Positions 17,701-26,171 of a stretch of 64,000 bases of DNA are shown here, piece after piece (position 1 is the stretch's first letter; every line of letters begins with the position of its first letter). The notes beneath the pieces were generated by a model. That model saw nothing but the letters and a program-made list of their open reading frames with translations. It was not told the origin of the DNA and did not search any database. Location of the stretch: NCBI RefSeq assembly GCF_001530125.1, contig NZ_LDUG01000017.1:27188-91187 (forward strand), in the 5' to 3' direction. The translations under genes and the position numbers were made by a program. This DNA is from Thiobacillus denitrificans (GTDB taxonomy: Bacteria > Pseudomonadota > Gammaproteobacteria > Burkholderiales > Thiobacillaceae).

Positions 17701-18437
17701 TTCACCTCGGACGCGGTGGCGAGCCAGTCCTCGAAATCCAGTTCGTCGACCAGCGCCAGTCCGCCGTCCAGGGTGTCGCGGGTGGCCTGGGTTTGCACCG
17801 GCCGTGCCTGCTTCAGTGCATCCAGCACCTGCTGCGCAAAGCGGGTTTGCACGGTTGCCGCGTGCTGGCCGAATTCGTGCATGGCACTCAGCAGTCCGCT
17901 GTGTTCGGCAATGCCGGAAGCGTGCTGGGCGGCCGCACTCAGCTTGTCGTTCAGCATGCGCATCACCTGGTCGTGCGCCTGGAGCAGGGTTTCATTCAAC
18001 AGCGTGGTGCTGGCTTCGCGCAGATGCGGGTGCGCCCTGGCGGTGGGCAGGGCGGCCAGTTTTTGACGGTGTTCGGCCATGCGCAGTTTTTGCAGCGCCC
18101 GCAAGGCGTCGATTGGCTGGCGGATGAATACGACGCCGACCCCGAGCGGGCTCAGGCGCTTGAGCTGCGCGGGCACGCGGAAGGTCTGGGTGGCGTTGAT
18201 CGACACCGGGGTGAAAACGATTTCCACCTCGGCGTCGGCGCGCTTGGCCAGCGCGGCGATCGCCGCTTCCGGGTTGGTGAATTTGAGAAACAGCCCGCCG
18301 AAACAGAAATCGCGGATTTCGCAGGCAATTTCGGTATGCCCCGGCTGCGTGATGATGGCCGCCTGCGAGACCTGGAAGCGCTTGTCGCGCCGCATTTCCT
18401 GATCGGGGTGCTGATTGTCTGTCGCCTTCGCCATCAT
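14742..18437 (-). CDS. PilZ - DUF1631 - GGDEF - EAL protein, both enzymatic domains degenerate
   Basis: 1231 residues. A PilZ-like domain lies at ~10-115 (RRDKRF and RDFCFGGLFL replace the RxxxR and D-S-x-G motifs), then a long helical DUF1631 region. A GGDEF-like domain follows (SHDPATGLANRKSFF), whose active loop reads RAGESG instead of GGDEF. Last comes an EAL-like domain (YYEVLLHP, DEFGIGTSSYTRLKSMKLDYLKID, TVAGCVEDAE). In the EAL part EVL replaces EAL and the AEGVE glutamate is lost, so it probably binds c-di-GMP or GTP rather than making or cutting it. The start is one of two adjacent ATGs at 18437/18434 after AAGGA. It is divergent from the DAHP synthase leader. Confidence 0.8.
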   Translation of the reverse strand: MMAKATDNQHPDQEMRRDKRFQVSQAAIITQPGHTEIACEIRDFCFGGLFLKFTNPEAAIAALAKRADAEVEIVFTPVSINATQTFRVPAQLKRLSPLGVGVVFIRQPIDALRALQKLRMAEHRQKLAALPTARAHPHLREASTTLLNETLLQAHDQVMRMLNDKLSAAAQHASGIAEHSGLLSAMHEFGQHAATVQTRFAQQVLDALKQARPVQTQATRDTLDGGLALVDELDFEDWLATASEVNKLDEQFREQLADIEPRIGQLFGFACDHRNNPFGPAVISHAYRSALQDVPVLGRARQVAYATLRDVLSDQLAPLYAELLALLPVSQAEAERQQPSVTAQPQHAAPVAAAPAQVEAAAPQGALGRLTGSLLDFFRGQPASAPMGATSARAASGNTLPGHAPQGATAGAGGQGMMTGAPGVAHSPVLQRLAAAGALPPTVTQDMQRSVDLFGALFDTMHAEKSVSEGMRPFFQQLETSLIKLAMADPQFLSSPAHPAHKVLNTLDRISMVAGDDGKITDARLLRLMSRWTDRINAEADKNPGVFEEARTQLERVVKPLLNERAARVSRLQEMCEGRQGAEVAKQRILRELLARMDERAVPNAVIELLNGGWRNVLLMAELRHGADSDEARAAWQVLQQLCTWLEPEHDEPPSAAEIQTLLQRIDQALTRVCADKFAQDRIVDQLATALFDEDKSQHQHTSIAARLNDAASEPLSEAQDDLAERLRVGDWLQFKSPDTPLNLIWIGDQPPVYVFANYRGIKKLDLKRADLLQSLEDGTAQWTEDLELPLMDRSYSAMIQKMQRDLLWQASHDPATGLANRKSFFRAIRRNWLRSPATDGGYAIGVIQLDISNPAGDTAGVEIRPPILREFARLLPAQLPPNALLARAGESGLAFWVEAADSAAAQAQADALLQAIAAHPQEINGTRYRVQAAAGLMWASDCLSPEAYYDNANAACARARESGIPVVQYGGEGDASGVLALAQWAHELTAILANNQLSLNCQPVVAASDAAHTPLYYEVLLHPTAHAGRGIATRDLIGIAERLQRVAEIDRWVVRHVLQWMRGHVDLVTRLGGFSIKLSGQSVTNPLFLKLLLGELARGDIPGDKLIFEISEADAVEGHAQTQLFMRQLQRHGCRFTLDEFGIGTSSYTRLKSMKLDYLKIDHALVREIGTSMIDEALVRSILETGSFLGIKTVAGCVEDAETQAKLSEMGVDCVQGYLIGEPQPLARLG

Positions 18438-18536
18438 TTCCACACTGCTTCCTTTTATTGATTTGTCCCGCTTATGCAGTAAACGACGCGGCTGCGGTGT
18501 CTGTGCACGGCGTAAATCCCGCCGGTGTAAAAGCAC

Positions 18537-18566
18537 TTGGCGTGCTCCGCCCGGTTTTGGTAGACT
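18537..18566 (+). promoter_or_regulatory. Candidate sigma-70 promoter of the DAHP synthase leader
   Basis: TTGGCG (18537-18542), an 18-bp spacer and TAGACT (18561-18566) fit a housekeeping promoter. Transcription would start about 18573, at or beside the ATG of the leader peptide, implying a leaderless start for it. Assigned by eye only. Confidence 0.4.
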
Positions 18567-18573
18567 GCTACGC

Positions 18574-18642
18574 ATGATTCGTGCCGAAATGTTCTTTTTT
18601 TGCCGCTTTTATCCCACGCCGCAGGCGGTCGGGAGGCGCTGA
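18574..18642 (+). CDS. Candidate Phe/Tyr-rich leader peptide (attenuator)
   Basis: A 22-codon frame contains FFFCRFY in codons 7-13: four phenylalanines and a tyrosine in seven codons. It ends 24 bp before a GC-rich hairpin with a T-tract and 95 bp before the DAHP synthase start. This is the layout of amino-acid attenuators such as E. coli pheL. Stalling at Phe/Tyr codons would free GGCGGT (18624-18629) to pair with ACCGCC of the terminator stem (18667-18672). It fits control of the first aromatic-pathway enzyme by its end products. No Shine-Dalgarno is visible, and the role is inferred. Confidence 0.55.
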   Translation: MIRAEMFFFCRFYPTPQAVGRR

Positions 18643-18666
18643 GACGAGCAGCAACGCCTTAACGAA

Positions 18667-18692
18667 ACCGCCAGCCCGCTGGCGGTTTTTTT
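18667..18692 (+). terminator. Intrinsic terminator in the DAHP synthase leader
   Basis: ACCGCCAGC and GCTGGCGGT form a strong stem with a very short loop, directly followed by seven T (18686-18692). It lies between the leader peptide and the coding start at 18737, so it must be read through for expression and is a natural attenuation point. Confidence 0.75.
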
Positions 18693-18736
18693 GTTTAAGC
18701 CGCAGCGGATCAAAGCAAACCATACGGAGCCTGAAA

Positions 18737-19813
18737 ATGCCTGCCACCCGAACCGACGACACCCGCATCGAGCAAAGCGGCGAACTGCTCGCCCCGATGC
18801 AGATCATGCGCGAGCTGCGCGCCAACGAAACCGTACTGGCGCATGTCGCGCACGCGCGCAGCGCCATACACGACGTGCTGCGCGGGGCGGACGACCGCAT
18901 GTTCCTCATCGTCGGCCCGTGCTCCATCCACGATCCGGCCGCCGCGCTCGATTACGCGAAGAAGCTGAAGCCGCTGGCAGACGAGCTGGCGCACGAGCTC
19001 ATCATCGTGATGCGGGTGTATTTCGAGAAGCCGCGCACCACCGTGGGCTGGAAGGGGCTGATCAACGACCCGCATCTGGACGAGAGCTTCGACATCAACG
19101 AGGGGCTGCGCCTGGCGCGCAAACTGCTGCTGGAAATCAACGAAATCGGCCTGCCCTGCGCGACCGAATTCCTCGACCTGATCTCGCCGCAATACATCGC
19201 CGACCTGGTGGGCTGGGGCGCCATCGGCGCGCGGACGACCGAGTCACCGTCGCACCGCCAGCTGGCCTCGGGGCTGTCGTGCCCGGTGGGGTTCAAGAAC
19301 GGCACCGACGGCAGCCTCAGAATCGCGGTCGAGGCGATCAAGGCGGCGGCGGCGCGCCACCATTTCATCTCGATCACCAAGTCGGGACATGTCGGCGTGT
19401 TCAGCACCTCCGGCAACGAGGACGCCCACGTCATCCTGCGCGGCGGCAAGGCGCCCAACTACGATGCGGCGAGCATCAACCAGGCCTGCGGCGAGCTGGC
19501 CGCGGCCGGGCTGCGCCAGCAGCTGATGATCGACTTCTCGCACGCCAATTCGAGCAAGCAGTACCAGCGCCAGCTCGACGTGGGTGCCGACGTCGCCGCA
19601 CAGGTGGCGGGCGGCGACGCCCGCATCATCGGCGCGATGATCGAAAGCCATCTCAGCCCAGGGCGCCAGGACCTGGTTCCCGGCCAGCCGCTGGAATACG
19701 GCAAGTCGATCACCGACGCCTGCATCGGCTGGGACGACACCATTCCTCTGCTGCATGTGCTGGCCGGCGCGGTAAAAAAACGCCGCCTGGCCGTGCCGGC
19801 GGACGAGGAATAA
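18737..19813 (+). CDS. aroG: 3-deoxy-7-phosphoheptulonate (DAHP) synthase, class I
   Basis: 358 residues, full length for AroF/G/H-type enzymes. It condenses phosphoenolpyruvate and erythrose 4-phosphate, the first step of the shikimate pathway. Family motifs are intact: LIVGPCSIHDP, RVYFEKPRTTVGWKGLINDP, GARTTESPSHRQLASGLS, FKNGTDG, MIDFSHANSSKQ and IGAMIESHL. The start at 18737 is preferred to an in-frame start at 18581 because the intervening codons run through the leader hairpin. Which aromatic amino acid inhibits this isoenzyme cannot be told from sequence, although the leader suggests Phe/Tyr. Confidence 0.92.
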   Translation: MPATRTDDTRIEQSGELLAPMQIMRELRANETVLAHVAHARSAIHDVLRGADDRMFLIVGPCSIHDPAAALDYAKKLKPLADELAHELIIVMRVYFEKPRTTVGWKGLINDPHLDESFDINEGLRLARKLLLEINEIGLPCATEFLDLISPQYIADLVGWGAIGARTTESPSHRQLASGLSCPVGFKNGTDGSLRIAVEAIKAAAARHHFISITKSGHVGVFSTSGNEDAHVILRGGKAPNYDAASINQACGELAAAGLRQQLMIDFSHANSSKQYQRQLDVGADVAAQVAGGDARIIGAMIESHLSPGRQDLVPGQPLEYGKSITDACIGWDDTIPLLHVLAGAVKKRRLAVPADEE

Positions 19814-19862
19814 GCGCGCTTGTGGACGCGAATTTATGAAACATCCGGGTTAAAATGCACGC

Positions 19863-19956
19863 GGCGGGTCTCCCCGCATGGCTAAGTCGTGAATCGGGTC
19901 AGATCCGGAAGGAAGCAGCCACAGCGACTGATGCCAGTGCCGGGGTAAGGCTCGCC
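19863..19956 (+). ncRNA. ffs: 4.5S RNA of the signal recognition particle
   Basis: The conserved domain IV core GGTCAGATCCGGAAGGAAGC followed by AGCCA is intact. The 5' GGCGGGTC can pair with the 3' GGCTCGCC to close the long hairpin, giving about 94 nt, the usual bacterial small SRP RNA size. It binds Ffh and guides membrane-protein ribosomes to FtsY. TTAAAAT about ten bases upstream is a plausible -10 box. The ends are set from base pairing and may be off by a few bases. Confidence 0.92.
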
Positions 19957-19963
19957 ACTTTTC

Positions 19964-20074
19964 CAGGATTCAGGGGTCAGGATTCAGGGATCAGGGTGTG
20001 ACGGACTTGCCCGTGCGAACCGTTAGCGAAATGGCTTTCCCTTGACCCCTGAATCCTGACCCCTGACCCCTAGC
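19964..20074. repeat. Inverted repeat between ffs and dnaX
   Basis: The left arm (19964-19996) is built of GGATTCAGGGGTCA units, and its near-complement CCTGAATCCTGACCCCTGAC lies at 20048-20067. Both arms contain the unit more than once, so several register-shifted hairpins are possible. The motif resembles common CAGGATTCAGGGGTC intergenic repeats. It could end ffs transcription, but there is no T-tract. Confidence 0.65.
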
Positions 20075-20083
20075 CCCACAAAC

Positions 20084-21850
20084 ATGACTGATCTCCTCGG
20101 CGACGCTGCATCCCCCGCTCTTGCGCTGGCGCGCAAGTGGCGACCGCGCGTGTTTGCCGACCTCAAGGGGCAGGAACATGTGGTGCAGGCGCTCTCCAAC
20201 GCGCTGACCCAGGGGCGGTTGCATCACGCCTATCTGCTGACCGGCACGCGCGGGGTGGGCAAGACCACGCTGGCGCGCATTCTCGCCAAATGCCTCAACT
20301 GCGAAACCGGCGTGACCAGCACGCCCTGCGGCGTGTGCTCCGCCTGCACCCAGATCGATGCCGGGCGCTTCGTCGACCTGCTCGAACTCGACGCAGCGTC
20401 GAACACCGGCGTCGACAACATGCGCGAGGTGCTCGACAACGCGCAGTACGCGCCGACGGTGGGACGCTACAAGGTCTACATCATCGACGAAGTGCACATG
20501 CTGTCGAAGCCGGCGTTCAACTCCATGCTGAAGACGCTGGAAGAGCCGCCCGCCCATGTGAAATTCATCCTCGCCACTACCGATCCGCAGAAGATTCCGG
20601 TGACGGTGCTCTCGCGCTGCCTGCAGTTCAACCTGAAGCCGATGCCGCCCGCGCTGGTGGCGCAGCATCTGGGCGAGGTGCTGGCGCAGGAAAACGTCGA
20701 CGCCGAACCGGCCGCGCTGAACCTGCTGGCGCGCGCCGCCGCCGGCAGCATGCGCGATGCGCTGTCGCTGACCGACCAGGCCATCGCCTATGGCAGCGGC
20801 CGCATCGAGGCGGCCGCTGTCGAGACCATGCTCGGCACAGTGCGGCGCGACTATCTGTTCGATCTGCTCGACGCGCTGGCGGCCCGCAACGGCGATGATC
20901 TGCTGGAACAGGCGCGCACGCTTGCCGAGCGCGGCATCGCCTTCGACGCCGCGTTGCAGGACCTGGGCAGCCTGCTCACCCAACTGGCCTTGCTGCTGCA
21001 CGCGCCTCGGGCGATTGAAGCCAGCGCCGACGCCGAGCGCATGCAGGCGGCCGCCGAACAGCTGGATGTCGAAACCGTGCAGCTGTACTACCAGATCGCG
21101 CTGAACGGCCGCCGTGATCTGCCGTATGCGCCGGACGAGTTTTCCGGCTTCTGCATGACGCTGCTGCGCATGCTGGCTTTCGTGCCGGGTTCGCAGAACA
21201 GTGCGCCTGGTTCCATCCCGCTTCGCGGGGCTTCAGCACGTAGTGGATCGAGGTCCTTGAGGGCGGAGTCGGCGCTGACGGCGCCCGCCAGGCGTGCCGA
21301 GCCGGCCCTGCCTGCCGCCGCGCCCGTGGCCGTCGTGCCCCCTGTCCCGGTCCCGGTCCCGGTCCCGGTCCCGGCCGCTGCGCCGGATGCGGAACTGGTG
21401 GCCCCCGAGCCAGCCGCGCCCCCCGCCGCAGAACTGGTGGCCCGCGAATCCACGCCGCATGCGGCCTGGGACTGGCTCACCGTCGTCGGCGAGCTGCGCC
21501 TCGGCGGCATGGCCAAAATGCTCGCCGACCATTGCGAGCTGGTGTCGCAGGCGGGCGACGCCGTGACGCTGCGCGTGGGCGAAGCGCACAAGCATCTGCT
21601 CGACCTCGCCTATCAGGACAAGCTGATCGCGGCACTGCGCGACAAGTACGGGGCAACGCTCGTCGTGACGATCGAGATCGGCGCCGCGGCGGACAAGACG
21701 CCGCAGCAGGTGCGCACCCGCATCAAGCAAGCGCGGCAGGCCGAGGCCGTGGTCGCCATCGAATCGGATCCATTCGTGCGCGAGTTGGTCGACCAGTTAG
21801 GCGGCCAGCTCGACGCCACTTCCATACAACCATTAGGAGAAAACCCATGA
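20084..21850 (+). CDS. dnaX: DNA polymerase III subunit gamma/tau
   Basis: 588 residues. The AAA+ clamp-loader ATPase has Walker [10 protein letters not shown], a four-cysteine zinc module ([16 protein letters not shown] with the first Cys just upstream), DEVHM and the sensor [18 protein letters not shown]. It is followed by domain III and a tau tail. It loads the beta clamp and couples the replicase cores. Between domain III and the tail are a dispersed repeat (21226-21265) and a Pro-Val tract from a six-base microsatellite (21341-21374), both in poorly conserved linker. No obvious A-rich frameshift site for gamma was found. Its stop overlaps the ybaB start (ATGA). Confidence 0.95.
   Translation: MTDLLGDAASPALALARKWRPRVFADLKGQEHVVQALSNALTQGRLHHAYLLTGTRGVGKTTLARILAKCLNCETGVTSTPCGVCSACTQIDAGRFVDLLELDAASNTGVDNMREVLDNAQYAPTVGRYKVYIIDEVHMLSKPAFNSMLKTLEEPPAHVKFILATTDPQKIPVTVLSRCLQFNLKPMPPALVAQHLGEVLAQENVDAEPAALNLLARAAAGSMRDALSLTDQAIAYGSGRIEAAAVETMLGTVRRDYLFDLLDALAARNGDDLLEQARTLAERGIAFDAALQDLGSLLTQLALLLHAPRAIEASADAERMQAAAEQLDVETVQLYYQIALNGRRDLPYAPDEFSGFCMTLLRMLAFVPGSQNSAPGSIPLRGASARSGSRSLRAESALTAPARRAEPALPAAAPVAVVPPVPVPVPVPVPAAAPDAELVAPEPAAPPAAELVARESTPHAAWDWLTVVGELRLGGMAKMLADHCELVSQAGDAVTLRVGEAHKHLLDLAYQDKLIAALRDKYGATLVVTIEIGAAADKTPQQVRTRIKQARQAEAVVAIESDPFVRELVDQLGGQLDATSIQPLGENP
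21226..21265 (+). repeat. Dispersed ~40-bp repeat within dnaX, in frame
   Basis: Second copy of the repeat seen in yhdP at 8261-8300 (core GGGGCTTCAGCACGTAGTGG). It encodes [13 protein letters not shown] in the linker between clamp-loader domain III and the tau tail, where added residues are tolerable. Confidence 0.7.
21341..21374 (+). repeat. Hexanucleotide microsatellite in dnaX
   Basis: About five consecutive CCGGTC units encode a Pro-Val tract. Gain or loss of units keeps the reading frame, so length could vary among strains without inactivating the gene. Confidence 0.8.
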
Positions 21851-22173
21851 TGAAGGGCGGCATTGGCAACATGATGAAGCAGGTCCAGCAGGTACAGGAA
21901 AATATGGCCAAGATGCAGGCCAAGCTGGCCGATATCGAAATCGAGGGGCAGAGCGGCGCCGGCATGGTCAAGGTGGTGATGACCTGCAAGTACGACGTGC
22001 GCCGCATCACCATCGACCCCAGCCTGATGACGGACGACCGCGAAATGCTGGAGGGCCTGGTGGCCGCGGCGGTGAACGATGCGGTGCGCAAGGTCGAATC
22101 CACGGTGCAGGAAAAGATGGGCAGCGTCACCGCCGGCCTGCCGATTCCGCCGGGGATGAAAATGCCGTTCTGA
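21847..22173 (+). CDS. ybaB: YbaB/EbfC family nucleoid-associated protein
   Basis: 108 residues with the family pattern: [20 protein letters not shown], a central [20 protein letters not shown] and a C-terminal [12 protein letters not shown]. It binds DNA as a dimer. Two adjacent ATGs (21847, 21850) are possible starts; the first overlaps the dnaX stop. The dnaX-ybaB-recR order is highly conserved and indicates one operon. Confidence 0.95.
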   Translation: MMKGGIGNMMKQVQQVQENMAKMQAKLADIEIEGQSGAGMVKVVMTCKYDVRRITIDPSLMTDDREMLEGLVAAAVNDAVRKVESTVQEKMGSVTAGLPIPPGMKMPF

Positions 22174-22176
22174 GCC

Positions 22177-22770
22177 ATGCAACCTGCCGCGCTGGAAAAT
22201 CTGATTGGCGCCCTGCGCGTGCTGCCCGGGGTCGGCCCCAAGTCGGCCGGGCGCATGGCGTATCATCTGCTGCAGCGCGACCGCCGCGGTGCCGAGCAGC
22301 TCGCCGCGGCACTCAACCATGCGCTGACCCATCTGCACCACTGCCGCCTGTGCAATAATTTTTCCGAGGCGGAAGTGTGCGAGGTTTGCACCAGCTCGCG
22401 TCGCGACAAGCGGCAGCTGGCGGTGGTCGAAATGCCCACCGACTTCAACATGATGGAAGCCACGCAGAGCTACAACGGTTTGTATTTTGTGCTGATGGGG
22501 CGCCTCTCCCCGCTCGATGGCATTGGTCCGCGCGAGATTCATCTCGACCGCCTGATCAATCGTGCGACGGACGGCGTGGTCGAGGAAGTGATCCTGGCGA
22601 CCAACTTCACCCCGGAAGGCGAGGCCACCGCGCACACCATCGGCGAACTGCTGAAAGCGCGCGGCATCAGGGTCAGCCGCCTGGCGCGCGGGGTGCCGGT
22701 GGGCGGCGAACTGGAATATGTGGACAGCGGTACGCTGGCGCAGGCCGTGCGTGATCGGCGCACCGTTTAA
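22177..22770 (+). CDS. recR: Recombination mediator RecR
   Basis: 197 residues, standard length. A helix-hairpin-helix ([20 protein letters not shown]) is followed by a C4 zinc finger ([16 protein letters not shown]), a Toprim domain ([15 protein letters not shown]) and a Walker-B-like tail ([15 protein letters not shown]). With RecO/RecF it loads RecA on gapped DNA. The last codons (GTGATCGGCGCACCGTTTAA) recur imperfectly at 23182-23200 beyond the repeat that follows the gene. Confidence 0.95.
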   Translation: MQPAALENLIGALRVLPGVGPKSAGRMAYHLLQRDRRGAEQLAAALNHALTHLHHCRLCNNFSEAEVCEVCTSSRRDKRQLAVVEMPTDFNMMEATQSYNGLYFVLMGRLSPLDGIGPREIHLDRLINRATDGVVEEVILATNFTPEGEATAHTIGELLKARGIRVSRLARGVPVGGELEYVDSGTLAQAVRDRRTV

Positions 22771-22788
22771 CCTGGAGAAGGGCAGTTG

Positions 22789-23162
22789 AACCACAGAGGC
22801 ACAGAGGCACAGAGAGACCCATTAAACCCTTGTGTTGTCTTGAATCTGGCTTTCGTCCAAGAGGTGAATGCGCAGCGTGCTGCAACATATTGTTTTTGGC
22901 TATGTCACTGTTAGTTGTTGAAGTCATGTCTTGTCCCCTCTGATGAGGTGCCTATCCCTCGGCCTCCCACAGGGGTCTGCTGTTGTAGGAGCCCCCGCGA
23001 GGAGGAGGCCGTGGAGGCTGCGACGGCGCGCAAATCGGGGCGAGGGCGCCTCTCCTACAGCGCTGGCCAACACCAACAAATAACGATGAAAGAGCCTTGT
23101 TTTTTCTCTGTGTCCCAAGGGATACCGTCCCTGCGGGACATATCTCTGTGCCTCTGTGGTGA
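22789..23162. repeat. CACAGAGG inverted-repeat pair 1 (recR-purB gap), interrupted by miniature transposon B
   Basis: The left arm ACCACAGAGGCACAGAGGC at 22789-22816 faces CTCTGTGCCTCTGTGGT at its right end (23145-23162). An extra hairpin-forming stretch (CCCAAGGGATACCGTCCC) sits in the right arm. Copy B of the miniature transposon interrupts the interior, so this repeat is the older insertion. The 459-bp gap 22771-23229 contains nothing else recognisable besides these two repeats. Confidence 0.85.
22898..23096. mobile_element. Miniature transposon copy B (ISL3-like ends)
   Basis: 199 bp, from GGCTATGTCACTGTTAG to the complement of GGCTCTTTCATCGTTATT, flanked by an exact 8-bp duplication TTGTTTTT (22890-22897 and 23097-23104). 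It shares the outer ~80 and ~70 bp with copies A and C but differs in the middle. It lies inside CACAGAGG pair 1. Confidence 0.88.
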
Positions 23163-23208
23163 AGATTTTAGGGTTACGCAGCGTGACGCGCACCGTTTAA
23201 CTGAATGA

Positions 23209-24599
<1,391 letters not shown>

Positions 24600-24600
<1 letters not shown>

Positions 24601-24732
24601 GAAAGCGCTGATTAATTCGATATGGCCGTCATTGCGAGCGAAGCGCGGCAATCCAGCGTATTGATTAAGCGGGCATTTCTGGATTGCCGCGTCGCTGCGC
24701 TCCTCGCAACGACGAATTAATCAGCGCCTCCC
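24600..24732. mobile_element. 133-bp TA-target element, copy 1 (after purB)
   Basis: The ends share GCGCTGATTAATTCG in inverted orientation, and the element is bracketed by TA (24598-24599 and 24733-24734). The interior GTCATTGCGAGCGAAGCGCG and its partner CGTCGCTGCGCTCCTCGCAA also form an inverted pair. A copy of identical length interrupts abiEii at 40609. TA duplication and no coding capacity point to a Tc1/mariner-IS630-type miniature element. Confidence 0.8.
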
Positions 24733-24786
24733 TAAGCTAGTCTGATTTAAGCCGAGGCCATCCGGCAGATTTGAAGCGGAGTTTCC

Positions 24787-25629
24787 ATGACTGAGCATGC
24801 CCTCGACGTCGGCCTTGCCGACTTCCCGCAACACGTTCTCGAAGAATCGAAGCATCGCCCGGTGCTGGTCGATTTCTGGGCGCCCTGGTGCGGCCCCTGC
24901 AAGTCGCTGAAACCCGTCCTGGAAAAGCTCGCCGCCGAATACGGCGGCAAGTTCCTGCTCGCCAAGGTCAATTCAGACGACAACCAGGCGCTCGCCACGC
25001 GCTACGGCGTGCGCGGCATTCCCAGCGTCAAGGCCTTCGTCGACGGCGAGCCGGTCGATGAATTCTCCGGTGCGCTGCCGGAATCCGAGGTGCGCGCCTT
25101 CCTCGATCGACTGGTGCCCGGCCCGGCTGACGAACTGCGTGCAGAGGCCGCCGAACTGCGTCTTGCGGGCGATATGTCTGCCGCGTTGCAGAAGCTGGCC
25201 GATGCTTCGAAAATCGCCCCTGCCCATGTCGGCGTGCGGCTCGACGCCGCTGAAATCATGCTCGACCTCGGCGAAGCCGACGAAATCCGCCGTCTGATTG
25301 CGGGCATGGCGGACGATGCCGACCCACGCGTGCCGCAGTTAAAAGCCCGATTGCAGTTCATGGGCGCAGCCGGCGAAGACGAGGCGGCGCTGAGCGCGCG
25401 GGTGGCGGCAGACGAAAACGATCTGGAGGCGCGGCTGAAATTGGCCAAGCTGCTGGTCGCCGCCGGGCAGTACGAAGCGGGGATGGACCAGTTGCTGGAA
25501 ATCGTCCGCCGCGATCGCGGCTTCGGCGACGATATCGGCCGCAAGACCCTGCTGTCGGTATTCGACCTGCTGGGTGGCGGCGAACGGGTGAGCCGCTACC
25601 GGCGCCTGCTGGCCAGCGCGCTGTACTGA
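24787..25629 (+). CDS. Thioredoxin-domain protein with TPR tail (CnoX/YbbN family)
   Basis: 280 residues. A thioredoxin domain (residues ~15-110) has the intact dithiol WAPWCGPCK. It is followed by TPR-like helices (ADELRAEAAELRLAGDMSAALQKL, DENDLEARLKLAKLLVAAGQYEAG). E. coli CnoX (YbbN) is a chaperone-holdase that passes clients to GroEL and guards cysteines from over-oxidation. Unlike E. coli CnoX, which has a degenerate active site, this one keeps CGPC and could be a true oxidoreductase. Stand-alone gene. Confidence 0.88.
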   Translation: MTEHALDVGLADFPQHVLEESKHRPVLVDFWAPWCGPCKSLKPVLEKLAAEYGGKFLLAKVNSDDNQALATRYGVRGIPSVKAFVDGEPVDEFSGALPESEVRAFLDRLVPGPADELRAEAAELRLAGDMSAALQKLADASKIAPAHVGVRLDAAEIMLDLGEADEIRRLIAGMADDADPRVPQLKARLQFMGAAGEDEAALSARVAADENDLEARLKLAKLLVAAGQYEAGMDQLLEIVRRDRGFGDDIGRKTLLSVFDLLGGGERVSRYRRLLASALY

Positions 25630-25674
25630 GTTTGCCTGTCTTCGCGTTGCGTGAAGGCAGCTAGCCCCGTTGCC

Positions 25675-26073
25675 TTATTCCCCGGCGTAGATTGAAACTG
25701 CGGCGATTTCCGCATCGCTGAGCCCCGCCACGGCCTGGGCCATTACGGCGGTTTGCGCCCCCAGGGTTTTGCCCGCGCGGTAGTCCAGCAGTTTCTGCTG
25801 CATGGCAGCAGGCGTCAGCCCCCTGAGCGCGGGGTTGTTGTCGATCCCCTGACCCAGGTCGCCGTGGCAGCTTATGCACTTGGCGCTATAGACATCCAGG
25901 CCGTAAGGCTGGGCCTCGGGCGGCAGCGCCGCCAGAATGTCTGAAGGATCGGGCAAGCTGGATGCGGCCGATCCGGCCTGCAACGCGGCCTCCCCGCTGG
26001 GTGCGGTGGCGTCACCACAGGCGGCAAGCGCCGCAAACAACAACAGGCTGGTACCGAGATGGACAGGTTTCAT
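25675..26073 (-). CDS. Small c-type cytochrome, probable lipoprotein
   Basis: 132 residues. An N-terminal signal with lipobox LAAC predicts lipid anchoring. One haem-attachment motif CISCH lies at about residue 66, with a likely distal Met in LTPAAMQQKL, as in class I cytochromes of the cytochrome c5/c553 type. It is a periplasmic electron carrier of unknown partner. The gene lies alone, facing the thioredoxin-TPR gene tail to tail. Confidence 0.85.
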   Translation of the reverse strand: MKPVHLGTSLLLFAALAACGDATAPSGEAALQAGSAASSLPDPSDILAALPPEAQPYGLDVYSAKCISCHGDLGQGIDNNPALRGLTPAAMQQKLLDYRAGKTLGAQTAVMAQAVAGLSDAEIAAVSIYAGE

Positions 26074-26171
26074 GATGGCCTCGTGGAATCAATGGGGACA
26101 GGGGGCGCAACTTCTTCAATCAGGCGTGCAGGGTGGCTGCCCGTGACTATTCCGATAGTGTCACACGCCGC

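Noticed and set aside
16563-18461. 632-codon plus-strand frame
   Set aside because: Antisense to the PilZ-DUF1631-GGDEF-EAL gene; composition is His/Gln/Gly-rich as in GC-driven shadow frames, and no domain is recognisable.
20084-21850. Programmed frameshift in dnaX
   Set aside because: No A-rich slippery heptamer with a stimulatory hairpin was seen at the expected position, so only the full-length product is called.
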